From positions 186,001-250,000 of the forward strand of contig NZ_BSTX01000006.1 of assembly GCF_030269765.1 (NCBI RefSeq): 64,000 bases of DNA, given 5' to 3'. The notes under the pieces were generated by a model. That model was not told the origin of the DNA. It was given only the letters and a program-made list of their open reading frames with translations, and did no database searches. Positions 55,562 through 63,582 of the stretch are shown one piece after another; position 1 is the stretch's first letter, and each line of letters begins with the position of its first letter. Source of the stretch: Actinorhabdospora filicis. GTDB lineage: Bacteria > Actinomycetota > Actinomycetes > Mycobacteriales > Micromonosporaceae. The translations under genes and the position numbers were made by a program.

Positions 55562-56349
55562 GGGCCCGGGTCTGGCCGCCCGTCGGCGCCCGTCCCCGCG
55601 AGGACGCCCACAGCGAGCCGTCCGTGACCGAGCCGGTGCGCGTGGCGATCCTGGCGGCGCAGCGGACGGTGGGGAACAGAGGGGTGACGGCGACGGTCCA
55701 GCGGCTGCTCGACGCCGACGGCAAGAGCATCCCGGTCAAAACGCAGTCCTACGAATTCCTGCTGGAGATGATGCGGGTGTCGAAGCGCGCGCCCGGCAAG
55801 TTCACCGTGGAGGGCAAGCCGTACACCGTCGAGGCGAGGGACATTCCCATCGCGGAGAAGGTGCTCGGGGAGGAGCAGTCCAAGGCCTGGAGAAAGATAA
55901 AGGGGAAGTCTCCCTACGGCGGCTACGCCGATTACGCGGCTTCCCTTGAGAAGTGGCGCGAGAAGCACACCAAGCGTCCCGACACCCCGATGACCGTCGG
56001 CCAGCCGCTCTATCACGGGACCACCAGGGCCGTCGCGCTGGAGGTGAAGTCGAAAGGCCTCATTCCCGCTGATCCGAAGTTCCGCGGCAAGCGCTGGGAC
56101 GCCTCCAAGGACGGCTACCTGAGCATGGCCACCACGACCGGCGGGGTGACCCTGCCGCCCGGCCCGATCGTCCTGCGCATGGTCGTGGCCGCGGGCGACG
56201 GAGCCGTGTGGCACTGGAAGGCGGTGGGAGGCTCGGACGAGGTGGTGACGATGGTCGGGATCCCCGCGGCGCGGCTCGAATGGATCGTGCCGACGGGTGC
56301 CTGGAAGGCGCCCAGCGCGAAGTGGAAGGCGATGGCGGACCTGGAGTAG
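55558..56349 (+). CDS. Putative ADP-ribosyltransferase-fold protein with injection-system cargo motif, copy 2
   Basis: 263 residues from the GTG at 55558, chosen because it overlaps the previous stop (GTGA) and begins RARVWPPVGARPRED, aligning with the copy 1 residues 11-25. The cargo-like motif is at 26-50 (AQRTVGNRGVTATVQRL), YHGTT at 152-156 and WDASKDGYLSMA after it. The middle (residues 100-145) is Lys-rich and uses AGA, ATA and AAG codons that are rare in this window, so this part has clearly lower GC. That points to recent acquisition or recombination of the module. Target unknown. Confidence 0.6.
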   Translation: MRARVWPPVGARPREDAHSEPSVTEPVRVAILAAQRTVGNRGVTATVQRLLDADGKSIPVKTQSYEFLLEMMRVSKRAPGKFTVEGKPYTVEARDIPIAEKVLGEEQSKAWRKIKGKSPYGGYADYAASLEKWREKHTKRPDTPMTVGQPLYHGTTRAVALEVKSKGLIPADPKFRGKRWDASKDGYLSMATTTGGVTLPPGPIVLRMVVAAGDGAVWHWKAVGGSDEVVTMVGIPAARLEWIVPTGAWKAPSAKWKAMADLE

Positions 56350-56372
56350 GGCACGGCCCGGAGGCCGTGCCC
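56349..56372. terminator. Bidirectional terminator between converging genes
   Basis: GGGCACGGCC (56349-56358) and GGCCGTGCCC (56363-56372) form a perfect 10-bp stem with a CGGA loop, directly at the end of the ART-like gene and 7 bases before the HtaA protein stop. Confidence 0.7.
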
Positions 56373-56378
56373 CGGTCC

Positions 56379-57701
56379 TCAGGCGCGAACCCGCTTCCTG
56401 CGCACCACCAGCAGTGCCGTCGTGCCGCCCGCCAGCAGGACGCCGCCGCTGAGGCCGAGCAGCGGCAGTGACGCGCCGGTCTTGGCCAGCGAGACCGAGG
56501 GCGCGCGGGTGCCGGTGGGGGTGTTCTCGCCGGGCTCGGTGCCGGGGAGGGTGGCGTCGTCCTTGAGGGACACCGCGAGGGTCACGGGGTCGAGGGCGGT
56601 GCCGGGCTCGTAGAAGCCGCCGAAGACGGCCTTGCCCTCGGGGGTGAGGGTGGCGGCGACGGCCGACAGGGTGAGGACGCCGTCCTTGGGGGTCATGGTG
56701 GGGACCTTCCCCAGCTCGGCGAGGGGCGTGGTTCCGGTGTAGAGGGTGCCCTTGCCGCCGCTGACCTTGAGGGAGAGGTCCTTGAAGGTGGTGTCCAGTT
56801 CCCAGGTGCCGTCGGCCTTCTTGTGGCCGTAGAAGCGGACGGCGCCGCCGAGCTTGGCGGTGAGGGTCTGCTTGGCCTGGTCGAAGTCGCCGGTGGCGCC
56901 GGGGAAGCGGAAGCCGCCGGCGGTGGACGCCGCGCCGCCGGTGACCTCGGTGCCGCCGGAGGCGATGGGGCCGGTGATGTACTTGCGGAAGGACTCCTTG
57001 ACGCCCCAGTCGAGGTTGCCGGCCTTGATGGTGCCGGAGGCGGCGGGCGGCGAGGAGGAGGGCGGTGTGGTGGGTGTGGTGGCGGACGCCTTGAGCGCGG
57101 CGGACGCGGGGTCGAGCGCGGCCCCGGCCTGGTAGAAGCCGCCGAAGGCGGGCGCGCCTGCGGCGGTGAGGGTGGCGGGGATGTTCGCCAGGGTTGTGTA
57201 GCCGCCGGACTGGCCGGGGCGGACGCCGGACAGGTCGAGGGCGGCGAAGTCCACGTCGTCGTAGACGACGGTCTTGCCGGTGGACATGTCCTTGGAGGAC
57301 ACGTCGACGGTGAGTTTGCCGGTCTTGCCGGTGGTGGTCAGGCGGACCTGCGAGACGGTGGTCTCCAGCTTCCAGTCGTCGCCGGTCTTGTGCGCGCGGA
57401 AGGTGACCGAGCCGTCGAAGGCGGTGGTGACGTCATGGGTGGCGGGGTCGTAGGCGCCCTCGCCGCCGGGGAAGCGGAAGGTGCCGTCGGCGTTGACGGT
57501 GGCGCCGCCGGAGGCGCTGATCTCGCCGTGGCCGATGGGGCCGGTGACGTATTTGCGGAAGGACTCCTTGACGCCCCAGTCGAGGGTGCCGTCGGTGATG
57601 GGGAACGTGGACGCCTCGGCGCGGGCGGGCGCGGCGGTGAGGACGGCGGCGCCGGCCGCGGCGAAGAGCGCGGCGATGGCGAGGGGACGCCGGATGATCA
57701 T
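56379..57701 (-). CDS. HtaA-domain heme-binding surface protein with LAxTG sorting signal
   Basis: 440 residues from ATG 57701. Signal peptide to about residue 28 (APARAEA). Two HtaA domains follow (about 35-200 and 225-390), each opening LDWGVKESFRKYxTGPI and ending FGGFY(Q/E)xGxALDP. These domains bind heme and pass it on to HmuT-like proteins. The C-terminus has LAKTG, a hydrophobic helix and VRRKRVRA, a class-E sortase signal common in high-GC actinobacteria. The start overlaps the upstream HtaA gene (ATGA), and the pair is under an iron box. Confidence 0.92.
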   Translation of the reverse strand: MIIRRPLAIAALFAAAGAAVLTAAPARAEASTFPITDGTLDWGVKESFRKYVTGPIGHGEISASGGATVNADGTFRFPGGEGAYDPATHDVTTAFDGSVTFRAHKTGDDWKLETTVSQVRLTTTGKTGKLTVDVSSKDMSTGKTVVYDDVDFAALDLSGVRPGQSGGYTTLANIPATLTAAGAPAFGGFYQAGAALDPASAALKASATTPTTPPSSSPPAASGTIKAGNLDWGVKESFRKYITGPIASGGTEVTGGAASTAGGFRFPGATGDFDQAKQTLTAKLGGAVRFYGHKKADGTWELDTTFKDLSLKVSGGKGTLYTGTTPLAELGKVPTMTPKDGVLTLSAVAATLTPEGKAVFGGFYEPGTALDPVTLAVSLKDDATLPGTEPGENTPTGTRAPSVSLAKTGASLPLLGLSGGVLLAGGTTALLVVRRKRVRA

Positions 57702-59011
57702 GCGGTGGGGCTCTCTTCCTGTGTGGGAACGGGGTTCTTGCGTCGGAGGAACAGGACGGTGGCGACGGCGGCCGCGAGCAGGGCGGCGGCACCGGCGATC
57801 CAGGGGAGCGGTGAGGACGGCGTGGCGGCCGCCGGTGTGGCCGCCAGCGACGGGGGAGCGCTGGAGGGCGTCACGTCGGAGCCCAGGTCGGGCAGCGGCG
57901 GCAGGGCCGCGCCGGACTCCACCGGCACCGCCAGCCACAGCGGGTCCATCGCGGTGCCCTCGGCGTAGAGGCCGCCCAGCGCGGTGGCGCCCTCGGCGGT
58001 CAGGACGGTGGGGACCTCGTCGAGGCGCACCAGGCCGCCGTCTTCTTCGAGTGCGGCCTCGAAGGTCGCCAGTGGAGTGTCCGATGTGGAGCCGTTCACC
58101 TTCGCCGAGAGCGTGCCCTTCTTCCCGGCGAGTGTCACGGAGAAGCCGCCGAGGCGCAGGTCGAGTCCGGTGCCGGTGAAGCGGATCTCGCCGGCGAAGG
58201 ACGCGGTGAGCCCGCCGGGCGTGCGCGTGCCGCGCCCGTCGCCGAAGCGGAAGAGGGCGCCGCCGTCCTGCGCGCCGCCGGACAGGGTCCACGAGCCGCG
58301 CGCGATGTCGCCGGTGACGTACTCGCGGAAGGTGCGCCGGACGCCCCAGTCGACGGCCGCGCCGGTGAAGGACTTCCCGTCGGCCGAGGTGGAGGGCGAG
58401 GCGGCGGGCTTGGCCTTGAAGTCGGCGCTCAGGCTGAGCGGGTCCAGTTGCGTGCCCGCCTCGTAGTACCCGGCGAAGGATCGCGCGCCATCGCCGGTGA
58501 GGGTCACGGGGATGTCGTCCAGGCGCATCCCGGTGGTGCCGCCGGACAGGTCGAGCCCGCCCACGCCGAGGTCGGCGAAGGCCACGCCGCGGGAGGTGCC
58601 CGACGGGGTGGTGATGTCGGCGTAGAGGACGCCGGAACCGCCGGAGATCTCCACGCGCGGGTTGGCGATGGTGAGGTCCAGCTCGTGGCCGCCGCCCTTC
58701 TTGGCGTGCCCGAGGAAGCGCACGCCGCCGGAGTACCCGGCCTTCAGCGCGCCACCGCCGGGATCGTAGGTGCCCGTGGCGGAGTGGAAGCGGAAGCGGC
58801 TCCCGCCGGTGGTGGCCGCGCCGCCGGTCGTCGAGTAGGAGCCTTTGGCGATGGGGCCGGTCACGTAGTTCTGGAAGGAGGACTTCACGCCCCAGTCGAG
58901 CCGCCCGCCGGAGACGGTGGACGTCGCGGCGTGCGCGGTGCCGGGGACGGTGACCAGCGCGGCGGACAGGAGCAGGGCCGCCAGGGCGGCCCGGAGGGAT
59001 CGGGGGGTCAC
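57698..59011 (-). CDS. HtaA-domain heme-binding membrane-anchored protein
   Basis: 437 residues from the GTG at 59011 with GAGG 6 bases upstream. Signal peptide to about residue 28, then two HtaA domains (about 30-195 and 215-385) opening LDWGVKSSFQNYVTGPI and VDWGVRRTFREYVTGDI. A Pro/Ala spacer leads to a C-terminal TM helix and the RRKNPVPTQ tail without an LPxTG motif, so it is probably membrane-held, beneath the wall-anchored partner. It is the first gene of the pair and has an iron box (59043-59061) about 32 bases upstream. Confidence 0.92.
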   Translation of the reverse strand: MTPRSLRAALAALLLSAALVTVPGTAHAATSTVSGGRLDWGVKSSFQNYVTGPIAKGSYSTTGGAATTGGSRFRFHSATGTYDPGGGALKAGYSGGVRFLGHAKKGGGHELDLTIANPRVEISGGSGVLYADITTPSGTSRGVAFADLGVGGLDLSGGTTGMRLDDIPVTLTGDGARSFAGYYEAGTQLDPLSLSADFKAKPAASPSTSADGKSFTGAAVDWGVRRTFREYVTGDIARGSWTLSGGAQDGGALFRFGDGRGTRTPGGLTASFAGEIRFTGTGLDLRLGGFSVTLAGKKGTLSAKVNGSTSDTPLATFEAALEEDGGLVRLDEVPTVLTAEGATALGGLYAEGTAMDPLWLAVPVESGAALPPLPDLGSDVTPSSAPPSLAATPAAATPSSPLPWIAGAAALLAAAVATVLFLRRKNPVPTQEESPTA

Positions 59012-59042
59012 GGGAACCTCACTCGGAGGATGGACGAGAAAG

Positions 59043-59061
59043 TTAGGTGAGGCTAACCTAC
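59043..59061. promoter_or_regulatory. Iron box (DtxR/IdeR type) of the HtaA operon
   Basis: TTAGGTGAGGCTAACCTAC matches the consensus TTAGGTTAGGCTAACCTAA at 17 of 19 positions. It lies 32 bases upstream of the HtaA start, so iron-loaded DtxR/IdeR should repress the operon. Confidence 0.88.
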
Positions 59062-59098
59062 GTTCAACGCGCCGCCACCGTACCCCCTGGGTTGCCAC

Positions 59099-59117
59099 TT
59101 AGGGAAGCCTGTCCTAA
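59099..59117. promoter_or_regulatory. Iron box (DtxR/IdeR type) of the hmu operon
   Basis: TTAGGGAAGCCTGTCCTAA matches the iron-box consensus at 14 of 19 positions, with both TTAGG and CCTAA arms intact. It is 55 bases upstream of the hmuT ATG. Confidence 0.75.
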
Positions 59118-59171
59118 GTTGATTCTCACTCGCCGTCCCCGGGCGACCCCGCACAGACAAGGCACCGGACC

Positions 59172-60152
59172 ATGCGAACCCGCGTCATCCCCCTCGCCGC
59201 AGCCGCGCTGCTGGCCCTCGCCGCCTGCGGCGGGCCCACGGGCGCGGACGGGCCCGGCCCGTCCGCTCCGGCCGTCGCCGACCGCGTCGAGCCCCTGGAC
59301 GGCGTCCCGGTCCCGGCCCTGCCGGTCACCGTCGCCTCGGCCGACGGGGTGAACGTCACCCTCACCGACGTCGACCGGATCGTCCCCCTGTCGGGCTCGC
59401 TCTCCGAGATCGTCTTCACCCTCGGGCTCGGCGAGCGGGTCGTCGCCCGCGACATCACCGCCACCTTCGCGCAGGCCGCCGCGCTGCCGCTGGTCACGCG
59501 CGGACACGACGTCTCGGCCGAGGGCGTGCTCTCGCTGCGCCCCAGCGTCGTCCTCGCCGAGGAGGGCAACGGGCCCGTGGAGGCGATGACCCAGATCCGC
59601 CAGGCCGGGATCCACGTCGTGGTCGTCAAGGGCGCCGCCGACCTGTCCGATGTGGACACCCGCATCGCCGGCGTCGCCGCCGCCCTCGGCGTGCCCGAGG
59701 CCGGGCAGCGCCTCCGCCAGCGCACCGCCGAACGCCTCGACGGCGCCAAGGCCACCATCCCCGCCGGGGCCGCCAAACCCCGCGTCGCCTTCCTCTACCT
59801 GCGCGGATCGGCCTCGGTCTACCTCATCGGCGCCGCCCGCTCCGGCGCCGCCGGGCTCATCGAGGCCGCCGGGGGAATCGACGCGGGCAAGGAAGCCGGA
59901 CTCGACGGCGACTTCGTGCCCATCACCGCCGAGGCCATGGCCGCCGCCGCGCCCGACGTCATCCTCGTCATGACCAAGGGACTGGCCTCGGTCGACGGCG
60001 TGGACGGCCTCCTCGCACTCCCCGGCGTCGCCCAGACCCCCGCCGGGATGGACCGCCGCGTCGCCGCCATCGACGACGGCGTCCTGCTCAACTACGGCCC
60101 CCGCACCGACCAGGTCCTCACCTCCCTCATCACCCAGATCCACGCCGCATGA
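59172..60152 (+). CDS. hmuT: Heme ABC transporter binding lipoprotein
   Basis: 326 residues with a lipobox LAAC at about 16-19 of the signal sequence. The body is a class III periplasmic-binding fold: VDRIVPLSGSLSEIVFTLGLGERVVARDIT at the start, SLRPSVVLAEEG and a VPITAEAMAAAAPDVILVMTKGL segment of the second lobe. It accepts heme from HtaA proteins and hands it to HmuU. It is the first gene of a five-gene operon, with an iron box upstream; hmuU overlaps its stop (ATGA). Confidence 0.93.
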   Translation: MRTRVIPLAAAALLALAACGGPTGADGPGPSAPAVADRVEPLDGVPVPALPVTVASADGVNVTLTDVDRIVPLSGSLSEIVFTLGLGERVVARDITATFAQAAALPLVTRGHDVSAEGVLSLRPSVVLAEEGNGPVEAMTQIRQAGIHVVVVKGAADLSDVDTRIAGVAAALGVPEAGQRLRQRTAERLDGAKATIPAGAAKPRVAFLYLRGSASVYLIGAARSGAAGLIEAAGGIDAGKEAGLDGDFVPITAEAMAAAAPDVILVMTKGLASVDGVDGLLALPGVAQTPAGMDRRVAAIDDGVLLNYGPRTDQVLTSLITQIHAA

Positions 60153-61210
60153 CCACCCTCGCCACCCGGCCGCCCCGCACCCGCACCGGAGCCCGCGCCG
60201 GAACCGTGCTCGCCATGGCGATCGCGCTCGCCGTCCTGGCCGCCGCCTCGGCCGCCCTCGGCGCCTTCGACATCCCCCTCGCCGACCTCGCCGGATCCGC
60301 CCTGCACCGCCTCGGCCTCGGCGGCCGCGAACTCGACCGCGTCGCCGAATCGGTGCTGTGGAACGTCCGCCTGCCCCGGGTCGCCCTCGCCGTCCTCGTC
60401 GGCGCCTCCCTCGGCTGCGCCGGAGCCCTCATGCAGGGCGTCTTCGGCAACCCCCTCGCCGACCCCGGCACCATCGGCGTCTCCTCCGGCGCCGCCGTCG
60501 GCGCGGTCACCGCAATCGGCTTCGGCGCCACCGCCTTCGGCGCCTGGACCGTCCCCGCCTTCGCCTTCACCGGTGGGCTCGTCACCGTCGGCGGCGTCTA
60601 CCTGCTCTCCCGCGGCGAAGGCGGCACCCGCGTGGTCGGCCTGATCCTCACCGGCATCGCCGTCAACGCCTTCGCCGGAGCCCTCATCGGCCTGGTCATG
60701 TCCACCGTGGACAACGCCCGGCTCACCGGCATCACCTTCTGGCAGCTGGGCTCGATGGCCCAGGCCACCTGGCCCAAGGTCCTCGCCGTCCTGCCCTGCG
60801 CCCTCCTCGGGCTGATCGTCGCGCCCCGATACGCACGCCGCCTCGACCTGCTCGCCCTCGGCGAACGCCCCGCCCGGCACCTCGGCGTCGACGTCGAACG
60901 CCTCCGCCTCACCCTCATCGTCCTGGTCGCCCTGCTCACCGCCGCCGCCGTGTCCGTCTCCGGGATCATCGGCTTCGTCGGGCTCGTCGTGCCCCACCTC
61001 CTGCGCATGATCGCCGGACCCGGCCACCGCTTCCTCATCCCCGGCAGCGCCCTCGGCGGCGCGCTCGTCCTGCTCACCGCCGACCTCGCCGCACGGACCC
61101 TGGCCGCGCCCGCCGAACTGCCCCTCGGCGTGCTCACCGCGCTCATCGGGAGCCCGTTCTTCTTCTGGCTGCTACGCGCGACCCGCGCCAAGAGCGGAGG
61201 CTGGGGATGA
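60149..61210 (+). CDS. hmuU: Heme ABC transporter permease (FecCD family)
   Basis: 353 residues with about ten TM helices. Family marks: WNVRLPRVALAVLVGASLGCAGALMQGVFGNPLADPGTIGVSSGAAVGA, GIAVNAFAGALIGL, and GIIGFVGLVVPHLLRMIAGPGHRFLIPGSAL near the end. It forms the homodimeric channel for heme import. Overlaps of 4 bases with both hmuT and hmuV indicate translational coupling. Confidence 0.94.
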   Translation: MTTLATRPPRTRTGARAGTVLAMAIALAVLAAASAALGAFDIPLADLAGSALHRLGLGGRELDRVAESVLWNVRLPRVALAVLVGASLGCAGALMQGVFGNPLADPGTIGVSSGAAVGAVTAIGFGATAFGAWTVPAFAFTGGLVTVGGVYLLSRGEGGTRVVGLILTGIAVNAFAGALIGLVMSTVDNARLTGITFWQLGSMAQATWPKVLAVLPCALLGLIVAPRYARRLDLLALGERPARHLGVDVERLRLTLIVLVALLTAAAVSVSGIIGFVGLVVPHLLRMIAGPGHRFLIPGSALGGALVLLTADLAARTLAAPAELPLGVLTALIGSPFFFWLLRATRAKSGGWG

Positions 61211-62016
61211 CCCACACCGAACTCGCCGCGGCCGTGGACGTCACCCTCACCCTCGGCGGACGCGAGGTCCTGCGCGGCGCCAGCGTCGACGTGCGCGCCG
61301 GAGAGGTCCTCGCCCTCGTCGGCCCCAACGGCGCCGGGAAGTCCACGCTGCTCGCCGCGCTCGCCGCCGACCTGCGCCCGGCATCGGGCACGGTCCGCCT
61401 GGCCGGACGCGAGGCCCGCGCCTGGCGGGTCGCCGAACTCGCCCGGCACCGCGCCGTCCTGCCGCAGCATCCGGCCCTGACCTTCCCGTTCACCGCCGCC
61501 GAGGTCGTCGCCATGGGCCGCGCGCCCTGGGCCCGCACCCCGATGGCCGAGGCCGACGGCGCGATCGTCGCCGCGTGCCTGGCCGACTGCGAGGTCGCCG
61601 AGCTGGCCGGGCGGCCCTTCGCCGAGCTGTCCGGCGGGGAGAAGGCCCGCGTCGCGCTCGCGCGCGTCCTGGCGCAGCGGACGGCGCTGCTCATGCTCGA
61701 CGAGCCCACCGCCGCGCTCGACCTGCGCCACCAGGAGCTGGTCATGCGCGTCTGCCGCGAGCGCGCCGGGGCCGGGGACGGCGTGGTCGTCGTCCTGCAC
61801 GACCTCGGGCTGGCCGCCGCCCACTGCGACCGCGTCGCGGTCCTGCGCGAGGGCGCGATCGCCGCGTGCGGCCCGCCCCGCGAGGTCTTCACGCCCGCGC
61901 TGCTTTCGGAGGTCTACCGGCAGCCCGTGGACGTGCTCACCCATCCCGCGCGGGACGAGCCCATCGTCCTGCCCGTCCGATCCCCTCGCACCGCACCCCT
62001 AGGAGAATCCGCATGA
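61207..62016 (+). CDS. hmuV: Heme ABC transporter ATPase
   Basis: 269 residues with Walker A GPNGAGKSTLL, Q-loop LPQHPALTF, signature ELSGGEKARVALARVL, Walker B LLMLDEPTAALD and switch His VLHDLGL. It powers the HmuU channel from the inner face of the membrane. The start and stop overlap hmuU and the heme oxygenase gene by 4 bases each (ATGA). Confidence 0.94.
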   Translation: MTHTELAAAVDVTLTLGGREVLRGASVDVRAGEVLALVGPNGAGKSTLLAALAADLRPASGTVRLAGREARAWRVAELARHRAVLPQHPALTFPFTAAEVVAMGRAPWARTPMAEADGAIVAACLADCEVAELAGRPFAELSGGEKARVALARVLAQRTALLMLDEPTAALDLRHQELVMRVCRERAGAGDGVVVVLHDLGLAAAHCDRVAVLREGAIAACGPPREVFTPALLSEVYRQPVDVLTHPARDEPIVLPVRSPRTAPLGESA

Positions 62017-62684
62017 CCGTCGACACTCAAGGTTTCGCCGCCCGCCTGAGACAGGCGACCTGGGCCAAGCACCAGGGCGTCGGGACCGACGAGCCGGCCG
62101 AGCCGGGCGTGCTCGGCGCGCTGCTCGCCGGTGACCTCGACCTGTCCGACTACGCCGCCTGGCACGCGCAGCAGTACTTCGTCTACGAGGTCCTGGACGC
62201 CGCCGCCGCGCACTGGGAGGGCCACCCGGTCGCCGGCCGCTTCGTGTTCCCCGGCCTGTCCCGGCTGCCCGCCTTCGAGGCGGACCTGGCCCTGCTCATC
62301 GGCCCCGGCTGGCGCGGCGAGATCACGCCCCTGCTCGCCACCGAGTCCTATGTGGACCGGCTGCGCGCGGTGTGCTTCGACTGGCCCGGCGGCTTCGTGG
62401 CCCACCAGTACACCCGCTACCTCGGCGACATGTCCGGCGGGCAGGCCTTCCGGGCCGCCGCCAACGACGCCTTCGGCTTCGCCGACGGGCCCGGCGTGGA
62501 GTTCTACCGCTTCGACGCCCTCGGCGACCTGGCCGAGTGGAAGGCGGAGTACCGGCGGCGGCTCGACGCCGCGCCCTGGGACGAGGCCGAGGCCGCGCGC
62601 GTGATCGCCGAGGTCCTGGGCGCCTACGACTTCAACGGCGACGTGCTGGCCGCCCTGGCCACGACCATGCGGAGGTCGGTGTGA
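62013..62684 (+). CDS. Biliverdin-producing heme oxygenase
   Basis: 223 residues with AGGAG before ATG 62013. It matches the HmuO/HO-1 fold: RLRQATWAKHQGVG holds the proximal His (about residue 19), and the distal helix has TRYLGDMSGGQAFR with the flexible GDxSGG. It opens imported heme to release iron, CO and a bilin. The start overlaps hmuV and the stop overlaps the DUF2470 gene, so uptake and degradation are made together. Confidence 0.93.
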   Translation: MTVDTQGFAARLRQATWAKHQGVGTDEPAEPGVLGALLAGDLDLSDYAAWHAQQYFVYEVLDAAAAHWEGHPVAGRFVFPGLSRLPAFEADLALLIGPGWRGEITPLLATESYVDRLRAVCFDWPGGFVAHQYTRYLGDMSGGQAFRAAANDAFGFADGPGVEFYRFDALGDLAEWKAEYRRRLDAAPWDEAEAARVIAEVLGAYDFNGDVLAALATTMRRSV

Positions 62685-62959
62685 GCAATCCCTTCGCGCC
62701 CGAGGTCATCGAGGCCATCACCCACCACATGAACACCGACCACATCGCCGACACCCTGGTCATCTGCCAGGGGGCGGGCGGCCGCCCGGACGCCGAGGAC
62801 GCCCGCATGACCGGCTTCGACGCCACCGGCGCCGACTTCGCCGTCACCGCCGCCGGAGTGGAGAGCGCGGTGCGCATCGCCTGGGCGCGACCGCTGTCCG
62901 AGCGGGCCGAGGTGCGTCCCGAGATCGTCCGGCTGTACAAGTCGTCCGTGGGGGAGTAG
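62681..62959 (+). CDS. DUF2470 heme-utilisation accessory protein
   Basis: 92 residues from the GTG at 62681 behind GGAGGTCGG. It is a free-standing DUF2470 domain (EVIEAITHHMNTDHIADTLVICQ, DFAVTAAGVESAVRIAW), the module that forms the C-terminal part of HugZ-type heme oxygenases. Here it stands alone beside a canonical heme oxygenase, so a heme-binding or electron-donor accessory role is likely. The start overlaps the oxygenase stop (GTGA). A strong hairpin closes the operon 12 bases later. Confidence 0.9.
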   Translation: MSNPFAPEVIEAITHHMNTDHIADTLVICQGAGGRPDAEDARMTGFDATGADFAVTAAGVESAVRIAWARPLSERAEVRPEIVRLYKSSVGE

Positions 62960-62965
62960 GGACCG

Positions 62966-63009
62966 CACGAGACCGCCCACCGGCCGTGACGCCGGTGGGC
63001 GGTTTCGTG
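62966..63009 (+). terminator. Terminator of the hmu operon
   Basis: ACCGCCCACCGGC (62972-62984) pairs perfectly with GCCGGTGGGCGGT (62991-63003). Outer CACGA and TCGTG arms extend the stem. A TTTC follows on the plus strand. Confidence 0.8.
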
Positions 63010-63069
63010 TGTGACACTCGCGGCGCCTCGGATCGTCTCCGGGTCAGAAGAACATGGCCTTGGAGCGAG

Positions 63070-63582
63070 ATGACACCAGAACAGGAAGACGACTTCCGGC
63101 AGTACGTCGCCGGGCAGAGCAGACGCCTCTACCGCTTCGCCTACTACTGCTGCGGCGACTGGCATCGCGCCGAGGACGCCGTCCAGAACGCGCTGATCCG
63201 CCTCTACGGCGTGTGGACCAGGCCCGGCCGGACCTCGACCGACGCCTACGTCCGCAAGATCATCGCCAATCTCCTCATCGACGAGAGCAGGCTGTTCCGC
63301 TTCCGCAAGGAGCGCCCCACCGACGTCTTCGAGGACCGTCTACTGGAGACGGCCGGACCGGAGGACCGCCTCGTCCTCACCGCCGCCCTCATGCGCCTGC
63401 CCGCCCGCCAGCGCGCGGCGGTCTACCTGCGCCACTGCGAGGACCTCACCTCCGATGAGGTCGCCCGCGTCCTGGGCTGCTCGCACGGCGCCGCCCGCAA
63501 TCTCGTGATGCGCGGGCTGGACGCTCTGCGCGCCATCCTCACCGACGCCACCGTGGACCGCCTGAAGGGAGCCATCCTGTGA
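63070..63582 (+). CDS. SigE-family ECF RNA polymerase sigma factor
   Basis: 170 residues from ATG 63070 with GGAG upstream. Sigma-2 (FRQYVAGQSRRLYRFAYYCCGDWHRAEDAVQNALIRLYGVW) and sigma-4 (LPARQRAAVYLRHCEDLTSDEVARVLGCSHGAARNLVMRGLDAL) are the only domains. This is the SigE-family type common in actinomycetes. The stop overlaps the start of a membrane protein gene (GTGA), the usual place for its regulator. Confidence 0.92.
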   Translation: MTPEQEDDFRQYVAGQSRRLYRFAYYCCGDWHRAEDAVQNALIRLYGVWTRPGRTSTDAYVRKIIANLLIDESRLFRFRKERPTDVFEDRLLETAGPEDRLVLTAALMRLPARQRAAVYLRHCEDLTSDEVARVLGCSHGAARNLVMRGLDALRAILTDATVDRLKGAIL

